A stretch of 64,000 nt of DNA from JAXGPP01 sp040766885 (GCA_040766885.1 JAXGPP010000004.1:62001-126000); one strand, 5' to 3'. Counted from the stretch's first letter, positions 46,810-56,374 are shown. Notes: generated by a model not told the origin, from the sequence alone. Numbers and translations are program-made.

Positions 46810-48873
46810 ATGGACAAGTTAAAACCGTTTCTGGCCGGGCTCCGCAAGCACCATTTCTGGATCCTGTGCGGGATGGTGATCCTCATCGGGCTTGGCATCT
46901 GGAAGGTCGCCACGGCCGACCTCAGTGCGCAGTTCGATACGCGCAAGCAGAAGCTGACCGGCGATTTGAACGCCGTGCAGCAGATCAAGAGCAATCCGAC
47001 TCATCCGAACGACGAGACTCTCAAGGCGTTTGAACAGGATATCGGGCGGTTGAGCGACGAAGTGCTGGCTGCCTGGCAGGTGTTGTACCAGGATCAGAAG
47101 GAGCGCAACCAGTGGCCGAAAGAGCTGGGTGAGACCTTCCTGAACTACATTAACTTCCTGCCGCCCGACGGCGAGATCCCGATGGATCTTCGCGACAACT
47201 ACGCGCGGTTCATCAACAACCACTTCCCCGAGATGGAGAAGATCGTCGACGTACTCCGTTTTCCGGAGATACTCGGCCCCGACGGCAAGCCGCTGGCGAC
47301 GAATCTGCTGGGCGCGGTGGGCGCCTACACGCCCGCTTCGTACATGTCCGGTATGGACAGCATGGGCAGCATGGGCAGCATGGGCAGTATGATGGGCAGC
47401 TACGGAGCCGAAGGCTCGTACGGGGACATGGGCGGGTATGGGGGAGGAGCGAGCGGCCTGGGCGCCCGTCCCAATCCGAACATGATTGGAATCGTCGATT
47501 GGAACAACTCCGACCGGCAGCGGATCAAGAGCCAGTTTGTATGGTCGCGAACCCCCAGCAGCAAGGAGGTTCGCCTCCGCCAGCAGGATTTGTGGGTCTA
47601 CGCGGCACTGCTGCGGATTATCAGCCGCACGAATGAGGATGTCGGCGCCACGACCTTCGATAACGCGGCTGTGAAGCGCATTTTGAACCTCGAGATCGGC
47701 AAGGACGCCATCCGCTCGATCCGGCAGACCGAGAACAAGGTGTTGAATATCCGGACCGGTGGAACGGGGGCCATGGGCGACATGATGGGCATGATGTCCG
47801 GCTCCATGTACGGCTCGGACCCGATGATGGGCAGCATGGACATGCCGATGGGAAGTGGAAGCATGGGCATGAGCGGGAGCGGGAGCAGCCTTACTCCGCC
47901 CGACCCAGCCAACTATCGATTTGTGGACCTCGACGGCAAGCCGCTCCTGGCCACTGATGCTCGGCCGTTTGAAGAATTCGAGATGATGCCGGTCCGGATG
48001 CTCATTCAAATCGACCAGCGCCGGATCCCGAACCTGCTCGTTCACTGTGCCAATTCGGACATGCGGGTCGACGTTCAACGCGTGATTTACAATCCCGGCA
48101 AAGGCCGAGCCTTTGACATCGCCCGGTACATCCAGTCGACCAGCGGCATGAGCGGCGGGCCGGAAGGGATGGACAGCAGCATGATGTACGGCGGCTATAG
48201 CGGCGACATGGGAGGCGGCTATAGTGGCGACATGGGAGGCGGCTATAGTGGCGACATGGGAGGCGGCTACGGCAGCGAAATGCCGGGGGGATCGGGTGGC
48301 TACGGTATGTCGGGCGACTATGGCATGGCGGGAGGAGGTGGTGCCGGGATGGGACGGTCTCAGGACATCGCACGGGAAGTGCTCGTCGATGTGCAGGGGA
48401 TCATCTACATCTTCAATCCACCCGATCCGACCAAGCTTGGAAAGGGGACGGCGGGAACGGAAACAGACGAACCTGCCCCGACCGGTCCGGAGGTGATTCC
48501 TGAGGAGGAAATGGCTCAACCGCAGATTGGTCCGGGTGGAGTTGGGCAGCCAGCCGGAGCAGCGGCCGCAGGCGCGGCACCAGCAGGCGCGGCGGCCGCT
48601 GGAGCCGCACCGGCAGGCGCGGTGCCTGCGGCGGGTCAGGTGCCGCCCGCCGGTCAGGTTGCCCCAGGGCAGCCTGGGCCGGGTGGAGTGGTCCCGGGCG
48701 GCGGATTGCCGCAGCCTGGACAAGCCGGAGCACTGGTCGCGGCACCCGGCATGGCAGCACCCACGCCGGGCGGCGCCGGTCAGCCGAATGGAGGAGTGAC
48801 GAACCCAGTCTCACCCGTTGCGCCGCCTCAAGGGGGCGGGGTGGCTAGTCCGGCCCCGGCTCCCAATGGTTAA
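46810..48873 (+). CDS. Single-pass membrane protein with Gly/Met/Ser repeats, PilO-like position
   Basis: A 687-residue protein. It has one N-terminal membrane helix (about 14-36) and a helical periplasmic part (40-165). Low-complexity sequence contains SMGSMGSM and three YSGDMGGG units, alternating with ordered stretches (IDQRRIPNLLVHCANSDMRV). The C-terminal 120 residues are rich in Ala, Gly and Pro. The topology and place in the operon fit PilO, but the sequence is too divergent to be sure. It starts 18 bases after the PilM-PilN-like gene, so it is co-transcribed. Confidence 0.6.
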   Translation: MDKLKPFLAGLRKHHFWILCGMVILIGLGIWKVATADLSAQFDTRKQKLTGDLNAVQQIKSNPTHPNDETLKAFEQDIGRLSDEVLAAWQVLYQDQKERNQWPKELGETFLNYINFLPPDGEIPMDLRDNYARFINNHFPEMEKIVDVLRFPEILGPDGKPLATNLLGAVGAYTPASYMSGMDSMGSMGSMGSMMGSYGAEGSYGDMGGYGGGASGLGARPNPNMIGIVDWNNSDRQRIKSQFVWSRTPSSKEVRLRQQDLWVYAALLRIISRTNEDVGATTFDNAAVKRILNLEIGKDAIRSIRQTENKVLNIRTGGTGAMGDMMGMMSGSMYGSDPMMGSMDMPMGSGSMGMSGSGSSLTPPDPANYRFVDLDGKPLLATDARPFEEFEMMPVRMLIQIDQRRIPNLLVHCANSDMRVDVQRVIYNPGKGRAFDIARYIQSTSGMSGGPEGMDSSMMYGGYSGDMGGGYSGDMGGGYSGDMGGGYGSEMPGGSGGYGMSGDYGMAGGGGAGMGRSQDIAREVLVDVQGIIYIFNPPDPTKLGKGTAGTETDEPAPTGPEVIPEEEMAQPQIGPGGVGQPAGAAAAGAAPAGAAAAGAAPAGAVPAAGQVPPAGQVAPGQPGPGGVVPGGGLPQPGQAGALVAAPGMAAPTPGGAGQPNGGVTNPVSPVAPPQGGGVASPAPAPNG
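47359..47388 (+). repeat. 9-bp tandem repeat encoding SMG
   Basis: AGCATGGGC repeats three times with a further partial copy, giving SMGSMGSM in the PilO-like protein. Unit length is a multiple of three, so copy-number changes keep the frame. Confidence 0.7.
48190..48261 (+). repeat. 24-bp tandem repeat encoding GGYSGDMG
   Basis: Three 24-bp units at 48190-48213, 48214-48237 and 48238-48261 differ by one base only. They are followed by a diverged fourth unit. The near identity suggests recent expansion. Confidence 0.85.
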
Positions 48874-48918
48874 GTCCACCGTCTGGACCATGGACCATAA
48901 GCGGTCAGGAGGAATGCA

Positions 48919-51099
48919 ATGAAAATGAAACTCAGCGGCAGCTCGATCCGGGACTTCTTCGTCAATCACGTCGAGAAGATGCTGTTTGGCGCAGCGATCC
49001 TCGTCCTCCTGTTACTGGCCTACGGAGCCATCGGCCGGGAGTCGATCAATTTCGAACCTCAGAAGCTGGTCGATGAGAGCCAGAGCGCTCAGCAGTTCAT
49101 CCGCGACCAGAAACCCACTCCGGTGGTCATTGAGCAGGACATTGCCCGCAAGGTGCAAGTGCAGATCAAGCGCCCGGTGCAAGTCAGTCCTTACGCGGTG
49201 GAAGGGACGCTCAGCAAGCCGATGTTCCGCTACGCCGAGAAGCGGCGCGAGCCTCCCCTTCTGCCGGTCGAAGACTTGCGGGCGGAAGCCGGCGTGGGCG
49301 CTGTGCGCGGCGGGATGACGTCGAGCGGCTCGGGCATGATGGGCAGCATGGACCCGATGTCGGGCATGATGGGCGGCATGATGCCGGGCACCGAGGGGGG
49401 CGGATACATGTCGGACCCATACGGCGCGGAGGGGATGGGTGGACCTGCGGGTCCGGCGGGAAAAGGCGTTCGCTATGTGGTCCTCACGGGGTTGTTGCCC
49501 TATGTCAAGCAGCGCGAGGCCTTCAAGGCGACGTTTGAAAACAGCGAACCCCGCGAGGTGAACAAGGACACTCCGCAGTATCTCTTCTACTATGTCGAGC
49601 GGGCGGAAGTCACCGGGTATGAAGACGATGCCACGCTGGCCAGGAAGTTCAAACCGATTTCGTCGCCCGGGCTGGAGCAGCAGAAGTCATTGCGGTTGTA
49701 TGCCTCGACACAGATGGACGTCGTCGGGCCGCAGTATCTGTTCGGCGCCACCGGCAGTTATGGAGGGTACGGCGGTTATGGTTCCGGCTCCATGGAAAGC
49801 TACGACATGGGGTCGATGTCGATGGAGATGTCATCCGGATCAGGCTATGGCAGCGAGATGATGATGTCGGGTATGGCGTATCCCGGCGCAACGACCAAGC
49901 CGAAGGTCGACATCAACCAGTTCAAAGTCCCCATGGCCTTTCCCCTGCCGCAGTTGGTAGGCAAGCAATGGGGCGAAGAAGCCGCGCATCTGCCGGAGAT
50001 CCCGCTCATGCCCAAGTCGCAGCGCGAGATGCTGGCGGCCTGGCGGAAAACCATGGAGGAGGCCAAAGCCAAGCAGGAGGCGGAGGGAGGGGCTGTTGAG
50101 GGCCAAGCCGAGGCTGAAGGTCAGGCGGCCGCGCCGTCGGCCCAGAGTGCCGTCGAGGACTTGCTTTCGAAGCCTGTGCCGCGGCCTGGCATGCCCGGTT
50201 CGATGCCGGGAATGCCGCCGGGAATGAGTATGCCGGGTTACTCGGGCTATGCGAGCGGCATGTCGGGTTATTCGGGCTCGATGATGCCGGGAACGCCGGG
50301 AATGCCGGGTATGAAAGAGCCCGACCACAAGCTGTTCCGTTACGTGGACTTCAATGTCGAGTCCGGAAAGAAGTACCAGTACCGGGTGCAGGTTTACCTG
50401 GTGAATCCCAATTATGGTCTCGAGCCGCGATTCCTGGCGAAGCCGGATCTCGGCGACAAGCAGTACGTGGTCACCGGCGCGAGCAAGCCCAGCACCGTGG
50501 CCCGAGTGCCGTTTGATGCCAGCATCCTCGCCGGACCAGTCCGCGCAACGCGCAACGTGGCGGTCGAACCCACGGCCAGCGTGGTCCTGAAGTACATCCA
50601 CATGGAGAACGGGGCCGAGCAGCTCAACAAGTTCGACATCGCACGCGGCAATCTGCTCAACTACCCGCAGCAGAAGCTCACCGCCGGCCAGAGGCCGCAG
50701 ATGGGTTACGGCTCGTCGCCATACGGGACGGAAGGTTCGAGCGAGATGATGTATGGCATGCCTGGTATGTCGATGCCGAGCGCGAGAGACAGGAAGAAGA
50801 AGAAGGACGAAGAGGAAGAGAAGAAGGTCGATCTGGAAACCAATATGGTAGTCGTCGACCTGGCGGGGGGCGCGAGCCTGGGAGGTGACCTGACCGAACC
50901 AGGCAAGATCCTGCTGATGGACATGGATGGCAACCTGTTGGTCCAGGATGAATTGGAGGACGCGGAGGAATACGCGAAGTACAAAGATCCGGTGAAGGAG
51001 AAGAAGAAGACCCAGTTGCCGCCGGGCATGTCCGGGGCGGAAGGTTCCGGCTATATGCAGGAGATGATGATGAGTATGCCGGGCGGATCGGGTCCCTGA
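48919..51099 (+). CDS. Single-pass membrane protein with Gly/Met/Ser repeats, PilP-like position
   Basis: A 726-residue protein with one N-terminal membrane helix (about 19-40) and an extracytoplasmic body. Ordered parts include VRYVVLTGLLPYVKQREAFK, LFRYVDFNVESGKKYQYRVQ and VVLKYIHMENGAEQLNKFD. They alternate with Met/Gly/Ser-rich loops (SGMMGSMDPMSGMMGGMMPG, SGYASGMSGYSGSMMPG) and a Lys/Glu-rich patch (about 622-640). It may link the inner-membrane platform to the secretin, as PilP does; this is inferred from gene order. AGGAGG at 48907-48912 supports the start. A terminator follows at 51137. Confidence 0.6.
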   Translation: MKMKLSGSSIRDFFVNHVEKMLFGAAILVLLLLAYGAIGRESINFEPQKLVDESQSAQQFIRDQKPTPVVIEQDIARKVQVQIKRPVQVSPYAVEGTLSKPMFRYAEKRREPPLLPVEDLRAEAGVGAVRGGMTSSGSGMMGSMDPMSGMMGGMMPGTEGGGYMSDPYGAEGMGGPAGPAGKGVRYVVLTGLLPYVKQREAFKATFENSEPREVNKDTPQYLFYYVERAEVTGYEDDATLARKFKPISSPGLEQQKSLRLYASTQMDVVGPQYLFGATGSYGGYGGYGSGSMESYDMGSMSMEMSSGSGYGSEMMMSGMAYPGATTKPKVDINQFKVPMAFPLPQLVGKQWGEEAAHLPEIPLMPKSQREMLAAWRKTMEEAKAKQEAEGGAVEGQAEAEGQAAAPSAQSAVEDLLSKPVPRPGMPGSMPGMPPGMSMPGYSGYASGMSGYSGSMMPGTPGMPGMKEPDHKLFRYVDFNVESGKKYQYRVQVYLVNPNYGLEPRFLAKPDLGDKQYVVTGASKPSTVARVPFDASILAGPVRATRNVAVEPTASVVLKYIHMENGAEQLNKFDIARGNLLNYPQQKLTAGQRPQMGYGSSPYGTEGSSEMMYGMPGMSMPSARDRKKKKDEEEEKKVDLETNMVVVDLAGGASLGGDLTEPGKILLMDMDGNLLVQDELEDAEEYAKYKDPVKEKKKTQLPPGMSGAEGSGYMQEMMMSMPGGSGP

Positions 51100-51136
51100 T
51101 CCGCGGCGACGATTGGATCGTTCTGAGAGTTTACGA

Positions 51137-51168
51137 AGCCCGTCGGCGACCGCCGGCGGGCTTTTTTT
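51137..51168 (+). terminator. Rho-independent terminator before the secretin gene
   Basis: AGCCCGTCGGC (51137-51147) pairs with GCCGGCGGGCT (51152-51162) with one G-T pair and a 4-base loop, followed by six more T. Confidence 0.8.
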
Positions 51169-51233
51169 GCGCGCGGAGGCGCGGCAATCGGCGCGGGGCA
51201 CTCTCTCGAGGGCGAAATCTTGCCAAAGTGGCC

Positions 51234-51262
51234 TTGACCGGTTTTTTTCTTGCGGCTATTTA
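51234..51262 (+). promoter_or_regulatory. Sigma-70-type promoter for the secretin gene
   Basis: TTGACC (51234-51239), a 17-base spacer and TATTTA (51257-51262), about 200 bases before the GTG start. Confidence 0.5.
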
Positions 51263-51465
51263 TCCCGCTCTCTTCTACCGAGTCCCAGGAACTCTCGTCC
51301 AAAGAGCCCATCGATGCTGGCGTTCCGCGATTGCGGGAGGCAACGGTGCGACCGCGACTGCGGTAGCCGAGAGATCGGCACCGCCGTGCGATACGGCTGT
51401 GCCAGCGCAGGAACATCGGATTGCCCCCGCCGCATGGGAATCGTGCGAGTCTCGAAAGGAGAATC

Positions 51466-54400
51466 GTGTTGAAAACGACCGCAAGAATCCTCTCTGAACT
51501 GGTCGCAGTCGCCCTGGGGCTGTCGGCGGTGCTGGCCTATGGCCAAGCACCTGGAGCGGGCAGTGCCCCGCTGTACGGCAGCCCGGCTGCATCTTCCACC
51601 CCCGAGGAAGCCCGGCGCCGCTGCGACGATTTGTTGCAGCGTGCACGGCAGGCCATGACCGAAGGCGATGTGGCCGCCGCGCGTTCGCTGGTCGAACAGG
51701 CGGAACGCCTGGGCGTGGACTACGGTCCGCTGCACCTGGGCGACACGCCGAAGCGGCTCCGCGCCGAACTGGAGCAGCAATCGTTCCAGCAACCCGCGGG
51801 AATGGCGGGGCTCGGCCGGCTACTCGTGCCCGGCACCGCGCCAGCGGCCAACACGAGCAACCCGTTCGCCGCGATGCCGGGGAACGGGGCGCTCGGCCAG
51901 CCTGACGCAAAGACACAGGCCAAATCATACATCCTCCAGGCACGGACCGCGCTGGCTCAGCAGAATCTTGCTGCGGCGACATACTGGTACCACCAGGCGG
52001 AGAAGCAGAACGCGGCTTTCGGCCCGACCGAGGATTCGCCCGCCCGATTGGCGGCGGACCTTCGCCGGATGGGGGCCGCGGTTGACCAGGCGCAGACGCC
52101 CGGTTCGCTCGCGTCGCAGCCGGCGGTGATGCCGCTGCCTCCGGTCGGAGCTCCCGGCCCGGTGGCCGCGATTCCCACGGGCCCTCTTCCCTCGACTGCC
52201 TCGGCTCCGGCGGTCGCGGCGCGGGTTCCGAGCGATCGGCTCCTCGTCGAGGCGCGCCGCGCTTTGGCCCTCGGCGATGTGCGGACCGCCAGCGCAAAAC
52301 TCGAACAGGCCAAGGCGATGGGCGTCGTCTACGGACCTTCCGACGACACGCCGGACCGCGTGGCTCGCACGATCTCCAGCTATGTCAGCCTGAAAGAGCA
52401 GGAGAAGCAGAGCGGCAACACCGAAGGCTACCGGCATCGCTACGCCCGTGTGCTGATGGAGCAGGCCCAGGGCCTTCTCTACTGGCGGGAGTACGATGAA
52501 GCCGAGCGTCTCACGGGTGTGGCGGCCCGGCTCGGGGCCGGCTTCACCGCATATGAAATGCAGCCCGGTGAGTTGCTGTCGCGGATCGCGGCCGAACGCA
52601 GCCGCGGCCGTCAGCCCGGCACATTGCCTCAGTCGGTGAACAGCGCCCCGTCGCTGGCCGCGAAGCAGCGGGCGGTGGAACTGGCTCGCCAGGCGCGTCA
52701 GGCGATGCAGGCAGGGGATCTCCGTCTGGCGGAAGACTACGCCCGCCAGGCCGAGCGGATGCAGATTCCTGACGCCGTGTTCGCCCCCGGTGAAGAGCGG
52801 CCTTCCGCCGTGCTTCAGGAAGTGCTGACGGCTCGTTACGGCAGCAACTCGGGGGTCATCCAGGCCGGCGCCGTCACCTCGGCGATCGGCAATTCGACCT
52901 ACGATCCACGGGCCTCGCGTGCCTTCTATGATCAATCCAGCGACCGGACGCGGAACACGCTGGCCGGCAATGCGGAGCCGATGGACGCCGCGTTGCAGCC
53001 GCCGGCAGGGAACGCCGGCCAGGCGATGACGCTTTACCAGCAGGGGGAAACGGCCCTGCGGTCGGGCGACTCGGCCACGGCGTTGCAGCTTTTCCGCCAG
53101 GCGTATCCCCACATGCAGGAGCTCGATCCGGTGACCGCGCAGCGGCTGCAGGACTACCTGCAAATGCTCGCGGCGCCAGCCGACATGCAGCGCGTGGGCG
53201 GCTCATCGCCGACATTGGACAGCGTGGCGGCCGACCAGAAAGCTCTCGCGCGGGCGCTGTCGGCCCAGATCGGCGAGCACATCTCGAAGGCCGACCAGCT
53301 CCGCGCGACCAACCCCAAGCTTTCCTTGGGAACGCTGGAAGAGTCGCGGCGGATCGTGGAATCGTCGGGAGTCGACGCCGAGTCGAAGGCCCAATTGCTC
53401 CGCCGGTTGGATCGGGAATTGAGCGACATACGCAAGTATCTCGAAGACAACCGCGCGCGGATCGACCTGAAAGAGAAGGCCGCGCTCACCGAAGCCGACA
53501 TCCGGCGCGAGGAGCAGGTCAAGGTCGAGGTGCAGGAGAAGGTGGCCTTGATGGTCGACGAGTACAACCAGTTGATGGAAGAGCACCGCTTCGCGGAGGC
53601 CCTGGTCGTGGCCAAGCGGGCGCGGGAGCTCGACCCCAACAATCCGTTCACCGAACAGCTCCTGCGGAATGCCAACCTGATCTGGTCGTTGCAGAGCAAC
53701 CTGGCGACCAACGCGAACAAGCAGGATGGCTTCCTCGCCGAGATGCAGAACGTGAACACCAGCAGCGTGCCGTTCAACTCCGACATGCCCTACATGATGC
53801 CGGACGCCAGGGAGTGGGCGACGCTGACGGCCAACCGCGTCAACAGGATGAGAGAACGGGGTCCGCGCCGCTCGGAACGCGAGCTGGAGATCGAGCAGAA
53901 GCTGAAGACGCCGGTCATGCTCCAGTTTGAGCAGGCGCCCTTGAGCCTGGTCATGGATCAACTGGCCAAGCTGGCCGACGTGAACCTGCACCTCGACCCG
54001 CAAGGGCTGGCCGAGGAGGGGGTGACGACCGACGCACCCGTGTCGGTCAAGCTGAACCACGAGATCTCGCTGCAAAGCGCGCTCCGTCTGATCCTGGAAC
54101 CTCTCCACTTGAGCTACGTGATCAAGGATGAGGTGCTCAAGATCACCAGCGAGCAGCTTCGCAACGGCGAGGTTTATCCGGTGGTCTACAACGTGGCCGA
54201 CCTGGTTACTCCGATACCCAACTTCGTTCCCAGCCCGCGGTCGGGCCTGGCGGGGGCGTTGGCCGATGCCATGGCGACGGCCAATCCACTGGCCGGGGGC
54301 GGCTTCGGCGCCTCAGCGGCGCCGCTGGCGGTGCTGGCGAACAATCGGTCGACTTCCGGAACGGTGATTAACCCGGCCGTGTTGGCCCAGATGTCCGGCA

Positions 54401-55707
54401 GCTCCCCGACGGGCGCGGTCCCCTCCAACGTCGCGAATGGATTTGGTCCGGGCGGGCTGGGAGGCGGCTCGATGGCCGACTTCGACAGCCTGATTGACCT
54501 CATCACCAGCACCATCCAGCCCACCACGTGGGATGAGGTGGGTGGGCCGGGATCGATCCAGGAGTTCGAAACCAATCTCAGCCTGGTCATCACCCAGACC
54601 CAGCAGGTGCACGAGCAGATCGTCGACCTGTTGGCGCAGCTCCGGCGGCTCCAGGACTTGCAGGTGACGATCGAGGTCCGGTTCATCACTCTGAACGACA
54701 ACTTCTTCGAGCGCATCGGCGTCGATTTCGACTTCCAGATCGACGACGACATCGATCGCCCGTTCCAAGTGTTCGGCCGCATCCCGGAAGGGGATGATGA
54801 TGACGACGACGATGAAGACATCACCGTAGAGCGAGAACGCGATACGCGCGATGTCGATCATGAGAACGACACCCTGGCCGTGGGGCTGGCGGCGCCCGGT
54901 GTGTTCTCGGCCGATCTCGACATCCCGTTCTCGCAGGGCAGCTACGATCTGGCAGTACCGCAGTTCGGCGGGTTTGATCCCTCGGCCGGTGCCAGCATCG
55001 GATTCGCGATCCTGAGCGACATCGAAGCGTTCTTCTTCGTCAACGCCGCACAGGGCAGCCGCCGCAGCAATTTGCTGCAGGCTCCCAAGGTCACGCTGTT
55101 CAACGGGCAGCAGGCGTTTGTTTCCGATCAGTCGCAAAGCCCGTTCGTGGTCAGCGTGATTCCCGTGGTTGGCGACTTCGCGGCGGCTCAGCAGCCGGTG
55201 ATCGTCGTGCTCTCCGAGGGCACGTTCCTCACCGTCCAGGCCGTGGTTTCCGACGACCGGCGGTTCGTTCGGCTGACGTTGCTGCCGTTCTTCAGCCGCA
55301 TCGGCGATGTCGATACCTTCACCTTCTCGGGTACCGAGACGACGACCGAGAACACGTCGGAAGAAGGCATCCAGACCGCGCCGAACGACAACTCGAAGAA
55401 GGAATCGGAGAAGACCACATCGCGAGCAGGCACCACGGTGCAATTGCCGACGTTCTCCTTCGTGTCGGTAACGACGACCGTGAGCGTGCCCGATGGCGGC
55501 ACCGTCCTGCTGGGCGGCATCAAGCGCTTGAGCGAGGGCCGCAACGAGTTTGGCGTGCCGATCCTCAGCAAGCTGCCGTACATCAACCGGCTGTTCCGCA
55601 ACGTGGGCGTGGGTCGTGAATCACAGAGCCTGATGATGATGGTTACGCCGCGAATCATCATCCAGGAAGAGGAAGAGGAGCGGCTCGGCATCCAGTCGCA
55701 GCCGTAG
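51466..55707 (+). CDS. Secretin (PilQ/GspD family) with repeated N-terminal modules
   Basis: A 1413-residue outer-membrane secretin, much longer than usual. After a signal peptide come four to five helical modules near residues 49, 154, 258, 403 and 520 (ARQAMTEGDVAAARSLVEQA, ARTALAQQNLAAATYWYHQA, ARRALALGDVRTASAKLEQA); three end in YGP and DTP/DSP. An STN-type domain follows (about 820-905), then a secretin N domain with an Asp-rich insert (about 1105-1135). The C-terminal secretin domain has VPDGGTVLLGGIKR and SKLPYINRLFRNVGVG. The GTG at 51466 is chosen because AAGGAG (51456-51461) is well placed; a TTG follows directly. It provides the gate for pilus or secreted protein passage. Confidence 0.88.
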   Translation: MLKTTARILSELVAVALGLSAVLAYGQAPGAGSAPLYGSPAASSTPEEARRRCDDLLQRARQAMTEGDVAAARSLVEQAERLGVDYGPLHLGDTPKRLRAELEQQSFQQPAGMAGLGRLLVPGTAPAANTSNPFAAMPGNGALGQPDAKTQAKSYILQARTALAQQNLAAATYWYHQAEKQNAAFGPTEDSPARLAADLRRMGAAVDQAQTPGSLASQPAVMPLPPVGAPGPVAAIPTGPLPSTASAPAVAARVPSDRLLVEARRALALGDVRTASAKLEQAKAMGVVYGPSDDTPDRVARTISSYVSLKEQEKQSGNTEGYRHRYARVLMEQAQGLLYWREYDEAERLTGVAARLGAGFTAYEMQPGELLSRIAAERSRGRQPGTLPQSVNSAPSLAAKQRAVELARQARQAMQAGDLRLAEDYARQAERMQIPDAVFAPGEERPSAVLQEVLTARYGSNSGVIQAGAVTSAIGNSTYDPRASRAFYDQSSDRTRNTLAGNAEPMDAALQPPAGNAGQAMTLYQQGETALRSGDSATALQLFRQAYPHMQELDPVTAQRLQDYLQMLAAPADMQRVGGSSPTLDSVAADQKALARALSAQIGEHISKADQLRATNPKLSLGTLEESRRIVESSGVDAESKAQLLRRLDRELSDIRKYLEDNRARIDLKEKAALTEADIRREEQVKVEVQEKVALMVDEYNQLMEEHRFAEALVVAKRARELDPNNPFTEQLLRNANLIWSLQSNLATNANKQDGFLAEMQNVNTSSVPFNSDMPYMMPDAREWATLTANRVNRMRERGPRRSERELEIEQKLKTPVMLQFEQAPLSLVMDQLAKLADVNLHLDPQGLAEEGVTTDAPVSVKLNHEISLQSALRLILEPLHLSYVIKDEVLKITSEQLRNGEVYPVVYNVADLVTPIPNFVPSPRSGLAGALADAMATANPLAGGGFGASAAPLAVLANNRSTSGTVINPAVLAQMSGSSPTGAVPSNVANGFGPGGLGGGSMADFDSLIDLITSTIQPTTWDEVGGPGSIQEFETNLSLVITQTQQVHEQIVDLLAQLRRLQDLQVTIEVRFITLNDNFFERIGVDFDFQIDDDIDRPFQVFGRIPEGDDDDDDDEDITVERERDTRDVDHENDTLAVGLAAPGVFSADLDIPFSQGSYDLAVPQFGGFDPSAGASIGFAILSDIEAFFFVNAAQGSRRSNLLQAPKVTLFNGQQAFVSDQSQSPFVVSVIPVVGDFAAAQQPVIVVLSEGTFLTVQAVVSDDRRFVRLTLLPFFSRIGDVDTFTFSGTETTTENTSEEGIQTAPNDNSKKESEKTTSRAGTTVQLPTFSFVSVTTTVSVPDGGTVLLGGIKRLSEGRNEFGVPILSKLPYINRLFRNVGVGRESQSLMMMVTPRIIIQEEEEERLGIQSQP

Positions 55708-55716
55708 GCCAACGGG

Positions 55717-55741
55717 ATGCCCGCGGCGCTGCCGCGGGCAT
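55717..55741 (+). terminator. Stem-loop just after the secretin gene
   Basis: ATGCCCGCGGC (55717-55727) and GCCGCGGGCAT (55731-55741) pair perfectly with a 3-base loop, 10 bases after the stop. No T run follows, so it may stabilise the 3' end rather than terminate. Confidence 0.5.
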
Positions 55742-55784
55742 GTCGCGCGGCCGCCCGATCTTCCGATCGAGTGCACCCCCCCTG

Positions 55785-55824
55785 GGCCGTCGCTGGTTCG
55801 TTCTGAACCGGCGACGGCCTTTTT
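55785..55824 (+). terminator. Rho-independent terminator of the secretin gene
   Basis: GGCCGTCGC (55785-55793) plus GGTTC (55795-55799) pair with GAACC (55805-55809) plus GCGACGGCC (55811-55819), followed by five T. Confidence 0.8.
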
Positions 55825-55991
55825 GCTGCGCACCGCGGAGCCGCCGATCCGGCGTCCGCTGTGTTGTCCGCGGCGGTCTGGAGGAGGAATCTCGCGGCTT
55901 GAGTGACGAGGGAAATCCGACAAAGGGGAAGCAATGCCTGCGTCAGTGCGTGGCGCATCCACGATCCGCTGGCTACAACCGGCGGCTTGGC

Positions 55992-56369
55992 TCAACTGCG
56001 GATCGATAGACCTGCCACGGCGAGGGCGATCCAGCCAATAACCATCGCCGTGCCGCCGATGGGCACCAGATGGACGAGAGGCCGGAACTGCGTAAAGACC
56101 CAGCCGTAAAGGCAGCCTGAGAACAGCAGGATTCCGGCGAGGAACGCGGCTCCCGCGACATGAACGGCCGCCCCGGGCGCGCGGGGAGCAAGCAGTCCGG
56201 CGAGCACCAAGGCCACGGCATGGATAAGCTGGTATCGGACAGCCTTCTCGTAGGTGACCAGGAGGTCGGCCGCCAGCCGAGACTCGAGTCCGTGCGCTCC
56301 GAAGGCCCCGGCCATCACGCCCAGAGCGCCACAGATGCTGCCGGCGACGATCCAAAGGTTGGCCGTCAT
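55992..56369 (-). CDS. DUF423 family membrane protein
   Basis: A 125-residue protein with four predicted membrane helices. LWIVAGSICGALGVMAGAFGAHGL is the DUF423 N-terminal signature; YEKAVRYQLIHAVALVLAGL and LVHLVPIGGTAMVIGWIALA follow. The family is widespread and its function unknown. The ATG at 56369 is preferred over a GTG at 56387 because it starts the conserved region and avoids overlap with the synthase gene, whose stop lies 5 bases upstream. Confidence 0.82.
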   Translation of the reverse strand: MTANLWIVAGSICGALGVMAGAFGAHGLESRLAADLLVTYEKAVRYQLIHAVALVLAGLLAPRAPGAAVHVAGAAFLAGILLFSGCLYGWVFTQFRPLVHLVPIGGTAMVIGWIALAVAGLSIRS

Positions 56370-56374
56370 AAGGT

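Larger units (their letters stand above)
51100..51465. other. Gap between PilP-like gene and secretin gene
   Basis: Contains a strong terminator and, 66 bases further on, a good promoter, so the secretin gene seems able to be transcribed on its own. Nothing else was recognised. Confidence 0.5.

Noticed and set aside
46819..48723. 634-codon minus-strand frame opposite the PilO-like gene
   Set aside because: His/Ala-rich sequence is produced by reading the Met/Gly repeats backwards; no start signal or domain.
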